A stretch of DNA of 18,248 bases from UBA1195 sp045598025 (GTDB taxonomy: Bacteria; Bacteroidota; Bacteroidia; Bacteroidales; WCHB1-69). The stretch spans positions 1 through 18,248 of the forward strand of contig JAZLLH010000071.1 of NCBI GenBank assembly GCA_045598025.1. Reading direction: 5' to 3'. The notes beneath the pieces were generated by a model, which saw only the letters and a list, made by a program, of their open reading frames with translations, was not told the DNA's origin and did no database searches. Below are positions 15,269 through 18,248 of this stretch, piece by piece; position 1 is the stretch's first letter, and each line of letters opens with the position of its first letter. A program made the position numbers and the translations under genes.

Positions 15269-16533
15269 CAGGAGTCAGACTTGGACGTCGCTTCGCCATT
15301 TTCCGGTAGGAAACGAATCGACAGGTAAAAGAAATAGCAAAAGAAGAAACTGACAAAAACAACTCCTAACTGCCGTTCCATCACGGCCTCGGTCAGGAAA
15401 TTGACAGCTACAATTATCAGAAAAAGCAATTGGCAGAACGACTTCCGACGCCATGCCAACAGCAAGGCATACAACAGGATTGCGCGAATGGACAACATGC
15501 CCAGGATGCCGCAGGATATCCAGGTATTCAGATACTGATTGTGCGCATTGTAGGAAATATTGCTTGCCTGCATTTTCTGTTCCAACGCATCCCGGACATC
15601 GCCGGTACCCACTCCAAGCACGGGATGTTCCTTCATCACTTCCAGACTGAACTTCCATATATCCGCACGGGCTGCATCGGCTTTACCTATACTGCCTTCT
15701 GACTTGGCTTTTTCCGCATAATAACGCATGCGGTTACGGTCAGACGGTATGGAAAGCAATCCGATCATAAATGCTACGAACAGCAGGGATACCGACAAGG
15801 GTATACGCACAGGTATGCGATGTTTGAAAGCCGACACCGCAGTATAGACTATAGAGACCAGCAGCAACAGCAGCGTGACAATCCAAGCGGTACGGGAAGA
15901 AAGGAAAATCACCTCAAACAGCAGCAACAGCAAGGGAAGCAGCAACAGATACCGCCACAATTTGCACAAAGGAAGCCGGAACATCGCATACAATATAAAT
16001 ACGGAAGAAAGGCAATAACACATGGAAAGATAGGAATGGTGGATCACCAGTTTGGACACATAAGTGCAAGACCAGAAACCGGGATAATCCACTTTCACCA
16101 GCCACACATATACAACGTAAAGCGCATACAGAAAACAACCGGTTACAAAACTGCCAGCCATGCCAAACAGGCGCTGACGGTTCATTCGCCCGACATCGAA
16201 AGTAAAAAAGAAAAGCGGGAACAACAGACAGGGCAACTTCAGCAACAGATCGGTTCCGGCAAAAGAGAAATTCTCTGTCCATAACAGGGCCAACAGATAG
16301 CACAGATAAAAGGACACCAGAATCCAAAATGCGGTCCGAAAGCCCCCTTGACGAATTCGACGGATGCGCTTGCCGAAATTTCCTTGCATGCAATCCGAAA
16401 TTCCTTCCAGTATCCACAGCCCGCCATATACGGCAAAAACAGGAGGAAACAGACGTCTGTCCAATGGAATGGAACATGCCATCAGACACAAACAGACGTA
16501 CTGCAACTCAAAAAACAAAGTCTCCCGTTTCAT
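15268..16533 (-). CDS. O-antigen ligase / polysaccharide polymerase-family membrane protein
   Basis: About 421 residues from the preferred start at 16533 (MKRETLFFELQYVC). An ATG at 16575 would add 14 residues and overlap the neighbouring helicase gene by 13 bases. The protein has about ten or more hydrophobic segments. It carries the Wzy_C/WaaL-type pattern: SSRTAW near the middle, a long periplasmic loop with DIWKFSLEVMKEHPVLGVGT and the conserved NAHNQYL, then two or three final membrane spans. Such proteins join or polymerise O-antigen or other surface glycans on the periplasmic face of the inner membrane. The family covers ligases and polymerases and they cannot be told apart here. A Leu-rich run coded mostly by CTG/TTG lies at about 15860-15945. 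No other glycan gene is adjacent. Confidence 0.85.
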   Translation of the reverse strand: MKRETLFFELQYVCLCLMACSIPLDRRLFPPVFAVYGGLWILEGISDCMQGNFGKRIRRIRQGGFRTAFWILVSFYLCYLLALLWTENFSFAGTDLLLKLPCLLFPLFFFTFDVGRMNRQRLFGMAGSFVTGCFLYALYVVYVWLVKVDYPGFWSCTYVSKLVIHHSYLSMCYCLSSVFILYAMFRLPLCKLWRYLLLLPLLLLLFEVIFLSSRTAWIVTLLLLLVSIVYTAVSAFKHRIPVRIPLSVSLLFVAFMIGLLSIPSDRNRMRYYAEKAKSEGSIGKADAARADIWKFSLEVMKEHPVLGVGTGDVRDALEQKMQASNISYNAHNQYLNTWISCGILGMLSIRAILLYALLLAWRRKSFCQLLFLIIVAVNFLTEAVMERQLGVVFVSFFFCYFFYLSIRFLPENGEATSKSDS

Positions 16534-16537
16534 ATTG

Positions 16538-16545
16538 CAAAAATA
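16538..16545 (-). promoter_or_regulatory. -7-like box abutting the ligase start
   Basis: On the minus strand this reads TATTTTTG, an exact TAnnTTTG match, followed by CAAT and then the ATG at 16533. If it works as a promoter, transcription would begin at or within a base or two of the start codon, giving a leaderless or nearly leaderless mRNA. No -33 TTG is found at the usual distance, so it may be chance. Confidence 0.35.
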
Positions 16546-16562
16546 ACATTTTTCCCAATACG

Positions 16563-18248
16563 CTACACCCTCCATTCCTCTTTTTTGATTTTGCTATCAA
16601 AAGTGCCGATATATTTTTCATCACTGTGCCGATTTACGCCCGTATAAAATAAAGAACTATCTTCATAACGACGGAATAGCAAAATGGAATCGTTCATTTG
16701 GGCACTGTTGAATACGCCTACTGACACCAGCAATTCAAAATCAGGAATGGTAAGCAATGTTACCCGTTGAAATAGTTCAGGTTCCAATTTCTTAATAATG
16801 TCAGTCAGCGATTCTTCTCGATAATCGGTGAGATACATAAAAATAGGAATACGTGTGGCAAACTTCATCAGCTTTTCCTGTACCTGTTTCCGCTTGCTTT
16901 TGAACTCCTTTTCTTCAGCCGTGAGTTCTTTCTTTTCCTGCGGACCAATCCGCTCTCCCTTCTTCTTCAGCTTCTTGATTTTATCAGCCTTGTTGACAAT
17001 GGTTTCGATAATATCACCACCCAAAGCACGAAATCCTTCTATCTTCATAACGGCCTCCATCGCTGCAGGATTGTTCAACACGCGCGACAAAGTCATATTA
17101 TCCACATTCACCAAAGTCGCACTGTTCCAACGTCGTGCGAGCAATGTCGCGCTCGTTCCATTATCCACAAAATCAAGTATTTCTGTTGCATTCACAATCT
17201 GCATACTGCTGCCGTCGAATTGCAGGATGGGCAAAAAGTTGATAAATTCATCCACCTTTTGCATGGCGTTTTTCGTTGGGTCAGTACTCAGTTTATTGGC
17301 ATAACTGACCACTTGCCGCAAAGCTCTGTTCGGGGCAAAGTCGAACACGTAACACGTTTGTTTTTGAATGATTTTTGTTTTATGGTCTTCGCTTTCAATA
17401 GTCCAAGGCGACTGCACACGAAAAGCCGACTGAAAATAGGTTTCGGGAGAAGAACAGTTGCGAAGCATCAAAATTCCAGATAACGGTTTGATGGTCACGC
17501 CTGTAGTTAGTTTTCCGCATGTTAACGTAATTGTTTTGGTAAGCACGGGATTGTCGCCCATTGCCCTTTTTACCGGATTGAGCGCGTCAATGCCTATTCC
17601 TGCTGCTGCCCCACTACAATTCACGATGTTGTAGTTCTGATAGAAATTATTCGTAGGGCGTTTCAGCAAATTCTCCATAGCATCACAGGAAGCCACACTG
17701 TACATGAACCACATCGTATGGTTGCATTTGTCCAAAAGACGGCTGTCGTCGAAAGGCAACGCAGGTTTCTGATTGAGTGGCGAATTGCTGTCATTGAATA
17801 TGGATGCCTTACCGCGAATGATGTCCAACCACTTTTGCACGGCGTTTTCATGGACAAACCTGGCATTTTGACCTTGTCCTTCGGCGCGGAAAAATTCGTT
17901 CAGGTCAAATTCATCCATATCGTACTGCTCCATCAGTTCGCCTAAGTCATTCGGCATCTGGTAGGTCATCAGCACCATCGTTGGCAATTCTGCATACGGG
18001 TTTGGCTGGTCTTTACAATTGCTTTTCGCCGCTTGCTCATCTTGATAAGTCCAGTTGAAAATCTGGTCTTCCATAAACTCGCCCGAAGCAATGGCACGAA
18101 ACGGTGTGCCGCTCAGATAAAGATAATAGTTCCCCGTGATGGGCATCTGTTCTTCATCGAAAAGTTTGCCGCTCACCACGTCCAAACCGTCTTCCTGCAA
18201 AATGTCGTTCATTTCAAGAAGGTCGCTTTTCGATTGACCTTCACCGAT
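16563..18248 (-). CDS. Superfamily 2 helicase of restriction-endonuclease type (5' end outside window)
   Basis: The frame is open from the right edge of the window to a TAG at 16563-16565, giving 561 residues of the C-terminal part. The first codon in the window is internal (reads IGEGQSKSDLLEM...), so the ATG at 18212 is not the true start. Visible motifs are LYLSGTPFRA (residues about 43-52), equivalent to helicase motif III, TTGVT (about 248-252) as motif V, and ETYFQSAFRVQSPW (about 269-282) as motif VI, with an arginine finger. A Lys/Glu-rich coiled-coil-like stretch follows, and the last part is (beta/alpha)-like with IPIFMYLTDYREE. The family is seen in DEAD/DEAH-type proteins tied to restriction-modification systems. 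Walker A and any nuclease domain lie outside the window. It is probably an accessory defence gene. Confidence 0.7.
   Translation of the reverse strand: MGEGQSKSDLLEMNDILQEDGLDVVSGKLFDEEQMPITGNYYLYLSGTPFRAIASGEFMEDQIFNWTYQDEQAAKSNCKDQPNPYAELPTMVLMTYQMPNDLGELMEQYDMDEFDLNEFFRAEGQGQNARFVHENAVQKWLDIIRGKASIFNDSNSPLNQKPALPFDDSRLLDKCNHTMWFMYSVASCDAMENLLKRPTNNFYQNYNIVNCSGAAAGIGIDALNPVKRAMGDNPVLTKTITLTCGKLTTGVTIKPLSGILMLRNCSSPETYFQSAFRVQSPWTIESEDHKTKIIQKQTCYVFDFAPNRALRQVVSYANKLSTDPTKNAMQKVDEFINFLPILQFDGSSMQIVNATEILDFVDNGTSATLLARRWNSATLVNVDNMTLSRVLNNPAAMEAVMKIEGFRALGGDIIETIVNKADKIKKLKKKGERIGPQEKKELTAEEKEFKSKRKQVQEKLMKFATRIPIFMYLTDYREESLTDIIKKLEPELFQRVTLLTIPDFELLVSVGVFNSAQMNDSILLFRRYEDSSLFYTGVNRHSDEKYIGTFDSKIKKEEWRV

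Noticed and set aside
15859..15950. CRISPR-like or tandem repeat array suggested by CAGCAG units
   Set aside because: The units are irregular, have no spacers, and lie inside a coding region where they specify leucines.

Overview
The window comes from a bacterium of the phylum Bacteroidota, most likely order Bacteroidales. The signs are Bacteroidota-type -7 promoter boxes (TAnnTTTG) upstream of several genes, two DUF1573 proteins, a DUF4296 lipoprotein, a cytosolic type I asparaginase, a lipobox-bearing BamA/TamA-family protein, and two proteins ending in type IX secretion (T9SS) type A sorting domains. The T9SS cargo argues for a lineage that keeps type IX secretion, unlike most gut Bacteroides. 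Genus and species cannot be fixed from the sequence alone.

Layout: (1) 1-138 is the tail of a T9SS cargo protein. (2) 223-2123 holds a lipoprotein alpha/beta hydrolase and a first DUF1573 protein. (3) 2185-6671 is a tight plus-strand cluster: a second DUF1573 protein, dihydroorotase (pyrC), a DUF4296 lipoprotein, a DegT/WlbC-type PLP sugar aminotransferase and type I asparaginase. It starts at a candidate promoter near 2133 and ends at a strong hairpin at 6701-6740. (4) 6833-12525 is an envelope and chromosome-segregation cluster: FtsK/SpoIIIE translocase, a LolA-like lipoprotein carrier, and a BamA/TamA-family outer-membrane protein. (5) 12684-13988 is a GLUG-repeat surface protein with a T9SS sorting domain. 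It has its own promoter region containing two perfect inverted repeats. (6) A convergent terminator at about 14007-14040 separates it from minus-strand genes: an O-antigen ligase-type polysaccharide protein and EPSP synthase (aroA), overlapping by one base. (7) 16563-18248, minus strand, is the 3' part of a superfamily 2 helicase of restriction-endonuclease type. It runs off the window and is probably the edge of an accessory defence island.

Most of the window is ordinary core genome of envelope biogenesis and central metabolism. The genes share an envelope theme: FtsK, LolA and BamA/TamA in division and outer-membrane assembly, the aminotransferase and ligase in surface glycans, and T9SS cargo on the surface. 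No clearly new multi-gene system is visible. The parts most worth a second look are the regulatory architecture in front of the GLUG/T9SS gene, the possible leaderless start of the ligase-aroA unit, and the truncated helicase at the right edge.
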